A stretch of DNA of 64,000 nucleotides from Paramacrobiotus metropolitanus (taxonomy: Eukaryota > Tardigrada > Eutardigrada > Parachela > Macrobiotidae). A program made the translations under genes and the position numbers. Positions 1-10,449 of the stretch are shown in pieces. The notes below the pieces were generated by a model, which worked only from the letters and a program-made list of their open reading frames with translations, made no database searches and was not told where the DNA came from. Within the stretch, counting starts at the first letter, position 1; every line of letters starts with the position of its first letter. Location: positions 558,001 through 622,000 of the forward strand of contig NW_026570299.1 of NCBI RefSeq assembly GCF_019649055.1, in the 5' to 3' direction.

Positions 1-234
1 TATATTATTAGGCACGACATAATGAGTGATTCCCAATCGATAAGAAACTAAAAACCAAATTTCTTTTAGCTAAATTTCGTTAAAGTACTTGGTACTATCA
101 CAACCTTCAATGTGGCGCCTTACAACCCTTCGTCGGTTTTTGGTTAGCAAGCGTTTTGAGGTTGAGATAACAAACTGACGGAGAGCAATCTAAAAAGTTC
201 AATCGGTTCCAAAAATGGTTACTTCATATTACAG
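1..234. other. Flank or intron upstream of copy A
   Basis: No coding exon is recognisable here. It ends in a TTACAG acceptor directly before exon 3 of family copy A. The signal-peptide exon and exon 2, present in copies C-F, are absent, so they lie outside the window or are lost. Confidence 0.6.
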
Positions 235-1250
235 CAAATCCTACATGCCTTCAAGCTCCAAGATGGAGATCTACGACACATCCAGCGGTCGCACACTGGG
301 AAAGTCGTGGGACGGAGGCTTTAGTCAGGCGCAGAACAGCAATCCCACCTCCGCTGGCCAGTATCTCTCCAAAACCACTGGTCGTCCAGAAATTTCCATT
401 GAGTTCACTCCATCCCACTCCTATCCTCCCACATCTAGCCATGAGGTTTATTTCGATTATGTCCTTATTTCAGGTAAATTAATACAATTCGATGTGCTTG
501 ATGTGCCCCTATTTTCGTCATAATTGAACTTCTTGTTGTATCTGCAGACACCTACACAAGGTATAACTCGCACTGCCCCGCTTTAAACGGTTATCTTAAT
601 GATAACATCATCTGCGACACAACGGATGATCGCGTCAACTGCCCTTCGTCGTACTCCGCCTTGGTGTATAACATGGACGCGGCAACATCCCGCCAAACTT
701 GCTGTAAGCGCTGTCCGCTCCACAACCAAGTTTCGAAGCTACCGTAGTAGAGAACAGAGGAGTGCGCACTGGTCCGCACCACTTTTTTATAGTCTGTTAA
801 ATTTCAGCAACAACGACAACAACTGGACCAACAACAACAAGAACAGCAGCAACAACGACAGCAAATTACGATTATCTCGGTACGCAAAATAATAAATAAT
901 TTTTCATACGGTAATTTGATGGTATAAATATGATCCGGTGTATTGCAGTGCCCACTCATGGCGGGCTAAGTGCCGGTGCCATTGTCGGCATAGTTGTTGG
1001 ATGTGTGGCATTCGTGGCCATTGTCATTGGTGTCATTGTCGCTTGTGCCCACCGGGCACCGGAAGTGACGGAGCAGAAAAAGGCTTTCACCCACAACGCC
1101 TATTCCGCGATGCCAGCGGTGGTCTTTACGCAACAAGGCGGCTTTCCGCCGTACCCTTATCTTGCCAAGATTTATGCCCCGGGGCCGTATCCACCCGGAG
1201 CCATGCCACAATCAGCATTTATCACTACGACTACCACGACGACTAACTAA
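235..1250 (+). CDS. CUB-like single-pass membrane protein, family copy A (5' partial)
   Basis: Exons read as 235-473, 548-703, 808-879 and 949-1250, all with GT-AG borders. The first carries the second half of a CUB-like domain (MEIYDTSS, then ISIEFTP and FDYV). The second is a short Cys-rich module (ICDTTDDRVNCP). The third is a Thr-rich linker, possibly O-glycosylated, that I do not find as a separate exon in the other copies. The last holds the membrane span (GAIVGIVVGC followed by VAIVIGVIVACA) and a cytoplasmic tail with PPYP, ending in a Thr run. Exon phases match copies C-F: the split codon AG|C at the first border and TCA G|AC at the second. Upstream exons for signal peptide and CUB N-terminus are outside the window. 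I do not recognise a named family; CUB-like is inferred from the beta-strand and IYD pattern. Role unknown, probably a cell-surface receptor or adhesion protein. Confidence 0.75.
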
Positions 1251-2050
1251 GGAATATACCTTTAGGCTGGTCATGGCCCAGGCATGGAATCGCAGCTGAT
1301 TCCACGCGAAAAATAATCTTCCTTATGGGCGTTACATTAACCTTGGGACACGTTGACAAAATCTTTGCATTGGTAGCCGTAGATTTTCTGGTGTGCAATG
1401 GAATATGTTTTCATGCTTTCGATAATTCTTAGTTGAAGATAAAAACAAAATAACAAGGAATCTTTGCCGTGACTTAATATTCCCAAATATTCTTGAATTT
1501 ACAGAGTAAATTGCTTTATACTGTACTTTGGGGCCTTGCAAAAAAGATGAAAACCGACGAGCACGATTTTCTTTTCTTCCTGGTGACCACTCGGTTACTC
1601 TGACGAAGCCGTGGCGTGCGTTTTTGGTTGTTCTCGGTGCTTTGCGCAAGACAGCTGCTCGAGTGCAGACGGTCTTAATTTGTTTGCCATTTGACATACA
1701 ATTAAAATAAAAGGGCATTCGGTTGGTAGAAAAAGCATGAAGACTTCCTTTTAACCAACAGGGTCTGCTAATTTTTCAAAGGTAAAATACTAAACAAAAC
1801 GAAATTTAGCTGCTTTTGTTGGCAGTGTCATGTGTGAACAGTTTCTTTGCACGCGACAGTTGTTAAAAATAAGGGTGACACTATAGCCACCCTAACACCC
1901 CCGTGTTTTATACTCACCCCTTTTCCGCACCCTGACACCCTGTATTATTTGGTTAGTCTTGCTGATCGCCCATTGCCCGTTAGTCTACGGATCCCATATT
2001 CCCTGGTGAACCTGTTCCTGTCCGACCACCTTCAACTGCACGGAATCTGG
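1251..2050. other. Intergenic, no gene supported
   Basis: Downstream flank of copy A. Short open frames exist on both strands but none has recognisable composition, signal peptide or homology to neighbours. I see nothing else to annotate. Confidence 0.5.
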
Positions 2051-2195
2051 CTGCGGCTGGCCAGGTATATTGTTTGGATGTACACCTTGTACCGCTTCGG
2101 CGTGACTACCCGGTATCTTGCTGCGGCGTGCTGCGGCTGGCCGCGTATACTGTTTGGTTGTAAACTTGTACATCAGGTACCGCTTCGGCGTAATG
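2051..2195 (+). repeat. Imperfect tandem duplication, about 80-bp period
   Basis: Two similar blocks start with CTGCGGCTGGCC (2051 and 2131) and end with TACCGCTTCGGCGT. The second has a short insertion before the shared end. No function is apparent. Confidence 0.6.
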
Positions 2196-2492
2196 TTTGT
2201 GTGCTATTGTGTTGTGGGGTGGCGTGAAATCTCTCAAAAGCTTAAAAGAAATACAAGTGGTAATGCGCTGGCAGTGGCGACGCACTATGCATAAGCGCAT
2301 CCTTTATAATAAAAGAATAAGAGGAGGTGTCGTCAGTTTGTCTGCGCATCCATCCCGAACGACATACTGAATCAATCTTTAAGCTCTATATATTCATCAA
2401 TAGCACTAATTTGGTAGGTTTTTATAAAATCAGTTTGATTTGAGAAAACGAAAACGTTTTAAAGATATCTCTAGGAAACCTTACTATACGAA

Positions 2493-2527
2493 GGCTGTTG
2501 CATTGTTCCGGGAACAATGCAACAGCC
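2493..2527. repeat. Perfect 17-bp inverted repeat with one-base centre
   Basis: GGCTGTTGCATTGTTCC is followed by a single G and then by its exact reverse complement. The 35-bp palindrome could extrude as a hairpin. It lies in noncoding DNA. Confidence 0.85.
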
Positions 2528-3479
2528 AATCAAGAAAATCAGAAATAATTCCGTTAACCGTTGGTGGTTAAGTAACTGCCTTCAGGAGCGGTATGCTTTT
2601 TAACGTATCAGCCCGTCCATGGGGTAGGATATTTACTGTTGAACCACACGTACTGTATTGGCTGGCATGCTGCTACATAAGAAGGCGGTTGTCAGTCTCC
2701 TGTGAACGTGAACGAAGTTCAACCAAATGCAATCTTATCTTTTGTTAAAATTCAATAACTGTATTTAGTATTAGTAACAGTTAAAGATTTAGAAGCACAG
2801 TTGAGTATTTCTGGGCTATTAACCGAAGGCGGAGCCGCAGGCGACGCCGAGCTGCATCCGGCGAGAGCGGAGCTCGCGGAACAACAAGCGAGACTTCCAT
2901 CTTCTGGATACAAAAATGTGAACAAGACAATTCCGGTTTCCGAAGTGGTCCGAAACTTATTTAGAGTGCGGGAACCTATAATCTACAATGTAGGACTAAA
3001 TGGTCGCATAGCCCCATACCCAGCATTCTGTACGCAAGCGGTGCAGTGCACTTGTACGAAACGGATATTTTGAACTCAGTCGTACAGTGCACTGCGCTGC
3101 ATTCGTACTGAATGTGGTGACGTGTACTGGCGTCCCTTAGTACACATCGGTACTACTCTACTACTTCTACCCCTACAACTAAGGCTTAGGCTTTACTACA
3201 TCTTCTACGCGAGTCCTGACCCCGAGTCTCTACTTCGACTTCTCAGAAATCCCCAGCAGAGAACTTTGACCGCGACTTGCCATTTCGACGTGACCGCGCT
3301 TCGATGACGTAGCTCAACCTATTGTTCTAATGTATTAGTTGACCTGATGTTCTCATTAGTCCACGTGTAGTGATGCAGCGGTGTGATTAGTCCACGTGTC
3401 CTCAGATGTCTCTTATTGGTTAGCGTGTAAATCCCTATTGTTCTCAGACCCGTACCTGCGCGTACGAAGAGCCAGCACT
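2528..3479. other. Intergenic, no gene supported
   Basis: A 90-codon open frame at 2801-3073 has no ATG at its start and no domain I recognise. Near 3030-3110 two imperfect inverted copies of GTGCAGTGCACTTGTACGA-like sequence face each other. Nothing else is supportable. Confidence 0.4.
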
Positions 3480-3530
3480 TGCGGTGCCCAGGGCTATATA
3501 AGGCGCTCGTCGCCCACACAAATGTCAAGA
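3480..3530 (+). promoter_or_regulatory. TATA-box core promoter, possibly of an LTR remnant
   Basis: CTATATAAG at 3494-3502 lies in a GC-rich setting and is followed by a CA-rich potential start about 25 bp on. No + strand gene follows closely. The surrounding 3.3-4.1 kb has short minus-strand frames (3644-3829 and 3823-4050) that abut in different frames, and one TGACCTTT octamer. A decayed LTR element is possible but not shown. Confidence 0.3.
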
Positions 3531-4140
3531 GTTGTAATCCCAACAAAAGTAGAGTCTTGTTACTCGATCTGATTAACTTCAGGCTTTTGCTCTGGTCTTC
3601 TCTTTCCAAGTGAGGCTGTTCAAACTGACCTCTGGGTGACCTTTCACCTATTGTCAGGGGTCATTCCTCTACTTCGTCGACGTGCATTATCATCTTCGGA
3701 TAGTCTCGTGACGTAACAGGCTACCCACTTGATCCCACTTGTTTGCCGTGACCTATCGGTCTCTTCGATCTTCATGCCCTGTAGCGCCAGGTTGATGGAT
3801 TTGTCATACACATACGCTTCGGCTACCATCTAGCGTCGGACAGGTAACGTATAACTTCACGCATCCCTTGTGTTTCCTTTCGTGTCTTCTCTTTCAGCAG
3901 GCTTTCGAGTTCCGGATCCTCTTCTTCATCCTTGCATATCATCTCATACTTGTACATCAACATCCTTGAACTTTCGCTCCATGAAATACATAAGAAGTTG
4001 AGATTAAGAGTCGCTCTATTCCCCGACTGGTCGTGGTTCGGGAAGTGCAAATTTCCATCGCACGCAACGTATATATTTTCTTATTCTCTATTGCACGACA
4101 GTGGAGATGTTGGGTATGCGACCATTTTGTCCTAAGCTTT

Positions 4141-5800
4141 ATGTATGCGCAAAATAGTAATTAAAATCTGAATTGGATGCCACTTAAATTGATGCTAACC
4201 GCTTAATTTGAATTACAAACTTTAAGGAATTTCCTAATACTGTATTTCGATAGCAGAACAGCTAGTACCTCGATTAACATAATTTTACATTATTTGGTAA
4301 GTGATCGTCGATAACTGTGATGGAGCGAAATTGATAGTCTGAGTTCTGGGTTAAACTTTGTACGGACAACTTTGAATTTAACGTGCATTTCTTATACAGG
4401 GTACTGTTTACCTGAAACAGGGACTGATTCTGTTTCCGGTAGGCGCGCCGGTTGTATGTTCAAACATTGCTTAACACGAAGGAGCGGGGATGGCTGGACG
4501 TTTTGCAACTTATTTGCTACAAGGGATGAGTGTCGGAAGGGTTCTCATACGCTGCAGGCCGAAACCAGAGGAAACAATGAAAACACTTAATTTAATGAGA
4601 ATAATCTAATTTTATAATGGGCGGTTGGGCTTTCTGCTACTTTTGCGATAATTACGTTGTAATAGTAAGTCGGTCACTTTAGCGCTATACAACTAGGGAG
4701 TGGAGCTGAAAATCGTGCAACAAAACATTACGCAAACTGGTGTCGCGCCGTAGTGCAACAGCTGTACTACAGCTATGGTGCCGGGTAGAGCATAGCCTTC
4801 GGTGCAGTGTTAAAAAATTGTTAATGCTATGGTACAGATACGTACATTTAAGTTAAAGTTTCATTTAAAGTGCAAACATGCAGTTTAAACAGAATATCGT
4901 TTAATCCGAATTAAGGGTCACATTTATTGTGAAAATCAAGCACAGAAGTACGTATTTAGGAATACGCAAAAAAATAACTATTTGCTAAAAATAGTTTTTA
5001 AATCACGTAAAGTAAGTCATTTGTACAGTAGTTCACTCAATTTCTTCCGCGCAATTTGTGCGGGGTCTGCTAACTGTACATAAACGCGGAAGACGGGACG
5101 TTAAGGTCGAATAGGATTTAATCATTTTAATGTCATACAGGAAAGCCTTTGTCAGGGAAGAATAGGTCAGGAAGGAAAGCCTTTGTCTACACTCTGTCTC
5201 AATCTTTTTCCAGCTGGTTAAGCTGGAAAGTCGTTGAGTGCGGGCAAGTTTGGCTTTGCTGTTGCCCAGAATGATTAATCCAGTTAATTATCTTGTTGAA
5301 ACGAGAATCCAGAGGTCGTTAAATCTTGGGTGGAGCTTAAATGAACAAGTTTCGGAGGTACAAGCATTCTTGTATAAGTACTATTGTAAGTACAAGTATG
5401 AGACCGTCAAGAGGAGCTAACCAATCGCATCGAGTAGTTAGCGCATTTACATAGTTTCTCACGATGAAAATGGAAGGTTGAGCAATTGGAAACTACCGTA
5501 CGTAGTAGTAAACCGTGAAGGGTACCACGGCGACATGGTAACCAACTAGCTAGCTGGTTACCATAGTCTTGCGTCTCGTGACGAGATAAATGTGTGCCCT
5601 ACTGGCTCGACTGAAGGGCTCGTAAAATTTGAGTGTTCGCACCATTTCGAGGAATTCAAATATCCAGCTCACTTGTCCAACCCCAGCAACAAACCGTCGT
5701 CGTTGTGCTTACAGTCGTTTTCTCCGTGCTAGGATATGGAGCATCCGTACCATCTACATCGAAAATCATCATTAATACCTTCTTGTAGAAGTTTCTATGC
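4141..5800. other. Intergenic, AT-rich, no gene supported
   Basis: Mostly AT-rich sequence with short unremarkable frames on both strands. No repeat, RNA gene or protein exon is recognisable before the degenerate exon of copy B. Confidence 0.5.
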
Positions 5801-6429
5801 AATACAAGATGGCAATTTACGATATATCCATCGGTCAGGCCCTGGAAAGTGGTGGGACGACGGGCCTAATTAGGCGAAGTACAGCAATCCCACCTCCGCT
5901 GGTCAGTATCGATCCAAATATACCAGGCGGCCGGAAATTCCATCGAGTTCACACCGACTGCTGATTAGGCGCCCACGACCAGCCATGTGGTCGTTTTCGA
6001 TTACGTCATCGTTTCAGGTAGAAATCCGCAACACCATACATACAATCTGATTGGTTTAGACAGCAGATTGAGCGTAACTTTTGTTGTAGACACTAGTGCA
6101 TCGCATAACTTGCACTGCAGCGCTTTGAGCGGTTTCGTTAGCGACAACTGTATCTGCGACGCGTAGGATGACCGCGTCAACTGTCTTTCGTGTATAACAT
6201 GAAGCCGGCAACATCCCGCCAGATTTGCTGTAAGCAAACTTGTAAACCAATTTTACAGCCATGTTTTGTTACATTTAAGTGAGTTAATAACGTTGCAGAG
6301 CAGTGCACAAAGACCTGAGACATTCGTTTCATGTTCTGTCTGATTTCAGTAATAACAGCAGCGACTGAAAATTGCAATCATTTGGGCAAGTGAGGTATTG
6401 GAGATTATTGCAATACTTCGGAGTACAGA

Positions 6430-7060
6430 CAGTTCGATAAAATAAATGACAATTAACGAGTTAACTGATGTTAATGTTAGCTGGAGGACATGCGCTCCCG
6501 CTCTTTCTCCTTTCGCCGTGTGTGGCAAGTTACGTGAGTCTGTTGGTGGCGCTGCGCGTCGCCGTGGCGCTTAGATCTGTTTTGCTCCTTCGATCGTGTG
6601 CGCGCGAGTTATCTGTTCTTTTTTCAAGACAGATCTTCATCTTCTTGGATCTGCAGCTTGGATGTAGGACTTCGAGATGTCCTCACGCCAGCTTTATTGG
6701 CTGTTCATTTGTGAGCGCAGCTATCTAGCTGATCACGCGCAAGTTTCTACCTAGCTGCTGTCTTTGCGATCGCTCAGCGTTTCATTCAACGCTGGCTAGC
6801 TTTGTTACCATCGACGCTGGCTAAGTTCACACCTGAATTGATATTAGCGCATTCTTTGCCATCTAAATCCCACTATCCGAAAGAGCCAACGGAGCAGCTC
6901 CCGCTTGTGGCAGCCCTTGAACGCCACCTTTCGTTATGCACCCTAGAGAACCATCATTACGAGGCGAACAGCGGGCAAGAGAACAACCACTCAGCGCAAT
7001 AAAACGATCAACGGGAAATTCGCCATCAGTTACCCGCTGCAAACGGAAAAACAGGGTGCC
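6430..7060. other. No gene supported, upstream of minisatellite
   Basis: Lies in the long intron-like gap of pseudogene B. Composition rises in GC towards the minisatellite. Open frames on both strands are short and lack features. Confidence 0.4.
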
Positions 7061-8560
7061 ATGGACCGCTGCACCTATCTCTGCCGCGGGGCAAGCCACC
7101 AACGACGGCTGCACTGTCATAAGACGGTAAGTAGGTCCCCTACTACGGCTGCACCTACTTCGGACGGCAAGGGCAAACAACCAGCGTCAACTGCACCTCC
7201 TTCGCGCAGTAAAGCGGTTTACCCAACTACGGCTCCAGCGAGTTAGGTCTCTAGCCACGGCCGCACCCACCATCACCGCCAGGAAAGTCTGCGGGAGAAG
7301 ACTCCGGTAACCTCCAACGGCAGCAGGACCATCAGTGACGATTAGACCTCCCTCCGCCGGCAGACAGGCCCCAACCAACGGCGGCGCCCTCCTCCGACGG
7401 CAAGCAGGCCACCAAAGGCGGCTGCACCATCCTCGCACGGCAAGGTAGGCCTTCAACCATGGCCGCACCTTCCTCCGACGGCGTACAGGCACCCTACCAG
7501 CAGCGCCGCCCTACTCCGACGCCAAGCAGTCCCACCAGCGGTGGCCGCAACTTCTTCGGACGGCAAGGCCACCTATCAACGGCGGCGCCTCCTCCGACGG
7601 CAAGTAAGCCACCGGCAATGGCCGCACCTTCCTCGGACGGCAGACAGGCCCCCTACGAACGGCGGCGCCCTCCTCCGACGGCAAGCAGGCCACCAGAGAC
7701 GGCTGCACCTTCCTCGCGCGGCAAGGTAGGCCTTCAACCATGGCCGCACCTTCCTCGCACGGCAGACAGGCCCCCTCCAACCGCAGCGTTGTCTTTGGAC
7801 CGCAAGCAGGGGCACCAACAACGGCCGCGCCTTCCTCGAACAGAAAGGCAAGCCACCAATCATGGCCGCACCTAACTCTGGCAGACAGCAAGCCAGCAGC
7901 GACCGCTGAACCCACTTCTGACGGCAAAGCAGGCCTCCAGCTACGGTTTCCCTACAGCTACGGTTTCCCCTCCCAACCGATGGCTTGTAAGCCAACTCGA
8001 CGGCTGCACCACTTCGGACGGCAGGGCAGGTATAACTATGGCCGCACCCACCTGCGACGGAAAGTCAAGCCGTCTGCGACGACCGCACCTGCTCGGACTG
8101 TAAGGCTGATACAACTATGGCCGCACCACCTCCGACTGCAAGGCAAGCCAACAGCGGGGGCCGCACCTACCGCGGAAGGAAAAGGAGGCCTCTAGCTACG
8201 GCTGTGCCCACGTCAGAGGGCAAGGCAGGCATCCAACCACGGCCACCTCCGACGGCCAGACGCTACCTGCCATTACGGCCGCTTTGTATCCAACTGTAAG
8301 GTAGGCCTTCTACGTCAACCACCTATCTTTGGCGACACGGTGTTCCCCCAGCTATGCTCGCACCTACTTCCGACGGCAAGGCAAGCCATCAGCGACGGCC
8401 ACACCTATCTTGGGCGACAAAGCATGGCAACAACGACGGCGGCACCCTGTTCGGTCAGGCGGGAGGTTATCACCTATAGCCACACCGACAAAAAATACGG
8501 GTCTCTAACGACAACTGCACCATGTCTGACGGCAAGCAGGACCGGTTCCGATCTCTGGCA
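7060..8560 (+). repeat. GC-rich minisatellite, unit about 37-43 bp
   Basis: Degenerate units repeat the core GCCGCACCTTCCTCCGACGG followed by a CAAGCAGGCCACC-like second half. About 35 units cover roughly 1.5 kb, diverging most at the edges. Long open frames appear on both strands because the repeat lacks stop codons, so I do not annotate proteins. It sits between the Cys-rich and membrane exons of pseudogene B. Confidence 0.85.
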
Positions 8561-9544
8561 CCTACAGCTAACCTCCGCTCTGGACGGTGTAATTGCCAAC
8601 GCGGAGTTTGCTCTCCTACTCTTGGGAACTACAAAGACAAACCAATTCGGGACGGTTACCGGTTTACACTGCGCTAGTGATGCTTACCTAACCTGCATAA
8701 CAGCGAATTTCACCATTGAAAGACTACATTGTGCTGCCATACCGCGACAGGATGAGCACACACTGCTTCCGCAACGGCGACGCAACGACGCCTGCCCTGG
8801 CGAGATACACATAGCCGAATTTCGCGCTCTCCCAATGGAACTCAGACTCTACACCAAACACCTCCGCGGAACCATGCCAACTGCTGCATCAGTCCTCATA
8901 CTATCAATCCCTATACTGGGTTGTTTGGGGTTTTGTTTGGGGCCTTCGGTTGCGCAGGGCACTGGTCGCTCTCTTCCGCCGACCCGTGTCGGCCGGCTTC
9001 TCGCTGACCCACGGTCACCGCACGCAGCCGATCACCGAGAGCACAAGCCTCCCAGCAGCCGGGGCTCCAGCGCCCCCAGTGGAGTCCGGAAGCGGTAACA
9101 TTAACCGGTTTTCTCGCAGCATCCAATGGCGGGCTGAATGGCGGTGCCATCGCCGGAATCGTTATCGGTTGTATGGCTTTCGTGGCCATTTTCATTGGTG
9201 CCATTACCGCGTGTGCCCAGCGCGTACCACAGGTGACGGTGCAAAAGACAGCCTTCACCCTCAACGCCCACTCAGCTGCGACGACCGTGAATTTTACTCA
9301 ACGAGGTATACCGGCACCGCATCCCTATCCCATCCAGGCTTTTACTCCGTTGCCTTTTCAACCGGGACCAACGCCACAACCATCGACCATCACAACGACA
9401 ACCTCAACCATTCAATTCAAGATACATGGTGAAAACAACGGTTCGCCGCTTACATTGTATTGTCATCGGTCGTATTATGTAAGAGTTATTGCTCATAAAC
9501 TTGGTCTGTTCACTACAAATTTCTTCTCTTCATCAGAAGTTTGA

Positions 9545-9780
9545 TTTTTCTTGTGGGAAATCAACACTCTTTGGAACTGCCCGTATACTGTATTTCGGGA
9601 TTTATGGAGCTGCATGGCATGTCAAATTACGACTGTGTGTCGTGCTTATGATTTTGAAACAATTACTGTACGTGCAAGAATACGACGACACAATTTACCT
9701 ATAGCTGGCCGTTTACTGCGAAAACCATTTTGCGAATTCTCCTCCCAAAATGATGTCCAACATTGGCCATTGAAGAAATA
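9545..9780. other. No gene supported, between pseudogene B and the MITE
   Basis: Short stretch after the open frame of the membrane exon of B. Nothing recognisable. Confidence 0.4.
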
Positions 9781-9970
9781 CCGGCCTGTAGGGCCGTAGC
9801 GAGGTCCGAGCGTTGGGGGGTGCGCAACGGCCCAAAAATGGCTGCGCACCCCCCAAGAACAATTGCGCCCGTAAACTCGTCCTGGTCAATTATACGGCAA
9901 AAGGACGCTTTCAACCCGGGAGGGTGGGGTGTGCGCGCGCACCGCCCCTCGCTACGGGCCTGCCGGCCTG
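9781..9970. mobile_element. MITE-like inverted-repeat element, about 190 bp
   Basis: The left end (AGGGCCGTAGCGAGG) and right end (CCTCGCTACGGGCCT) are inverted copies of each other with a few mismatches. The GC-rich interior lacks any protein frame of note. The ends suggest a nonautonomous DNA transposon; I cannot assign the superfamily or a certain target duplication. Confidence 0.6.
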
Positions 9971-10218
9971 CGTTAGTGGAACGGCGATCCACGGACACTG
10001 AAATTCTACAATACAATTGTGATCGGTCGCTTTCCTCAAGGGAATATTCAGATTAGAAAATACATACGATGTCTTGGGTCTGCTTACGGAAATTTATTTT
10101 GAAGGACAATAGCGCAAATGCGTCAGACAGGTACAGACAGTACAGTACTTACGTACGGCGCACAATAGTTGTATGAGTCATTTATTGCGAATCGCGCGTT
10201 GATATTATTGTTATCGCA

Positions 10219-10305
10219 TTATCTTATCTTTTTCCGCACTCCACTGCTTGAAATAGAAGGCAATTATTGTCAAGTGCAATTGTTTCGTTATCTTTCTGCT
10301 GATAA
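10219..10305 (+). promoter_or_regulatory. GATA-site promoter module of copy C
   Basis: TTATCTTATC (10219-10228, two overlapping GATA sites on the minus strand) is followed 69 bp later by TGCTGATAA (10297-10305), 145 bp before the ATG. Copy D has the same pair with a 64-bp gap at 146 bp from its ATG. GATA factors bind such sites in animals; tissue specificity is unknown. Confidence 0.55.
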
Positions 10306-10449
10306 ATTCACCTGAAGGTAGAATGAATCGGTCGGTGGTATTTTTCCTGCTAACACCAGACACCACATTTTTATTTTCTAGCTTCGTGTAGACTAGAAAC
10401 TACAGAAATTTAAAATTTTGCAACGTATAGGCTACCAATTTGCAACAGC

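Larger units (their letters stand above)
5805..9544 (+). pseudogene. Family copy B, degenerate CUB-like membrane protein gene
   Basis: Homology to copies A and C-F is clear at DNA level but the coding sequence is broken. The exon-3-like block (about 5805-6017) starts like MAIYDIS and then shifts frame and meets stops, although its GT donor after TTTCAG is kept. The exon-4-like block (6090-6229) has TAG where the others have an Asp or Asn codon after ICD, and about 20 bp are missing after the NC codons. The membrane exon (9120-9544) is open and normal up to the Pro-rich tail (NGGAIAGIVIGC, then PHPYP), but runs past the usual end. No exon 1 or 2 is visible. About 2.9 kb separates the last two blocks, and much of it is minisatellite. 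Confidence 0.7.

Noticed and set aside
2801-3073. A 90-codon + strand gene
   Set aside because: No ATG at the start, no signal, no recognisable domain and no splice context.
7060-8560. Long open frames of Ala/Pro/Arg-rich proteins on both strands
   Set aside because: They follow from a stop-free GC-rich repeat and overlap each other in many frames.
9120-9544. Copy B as a functional membrane protein
   Set aside because: The extracellular exons contain frame changes and a stop, and no signal-peptide exon is visible.
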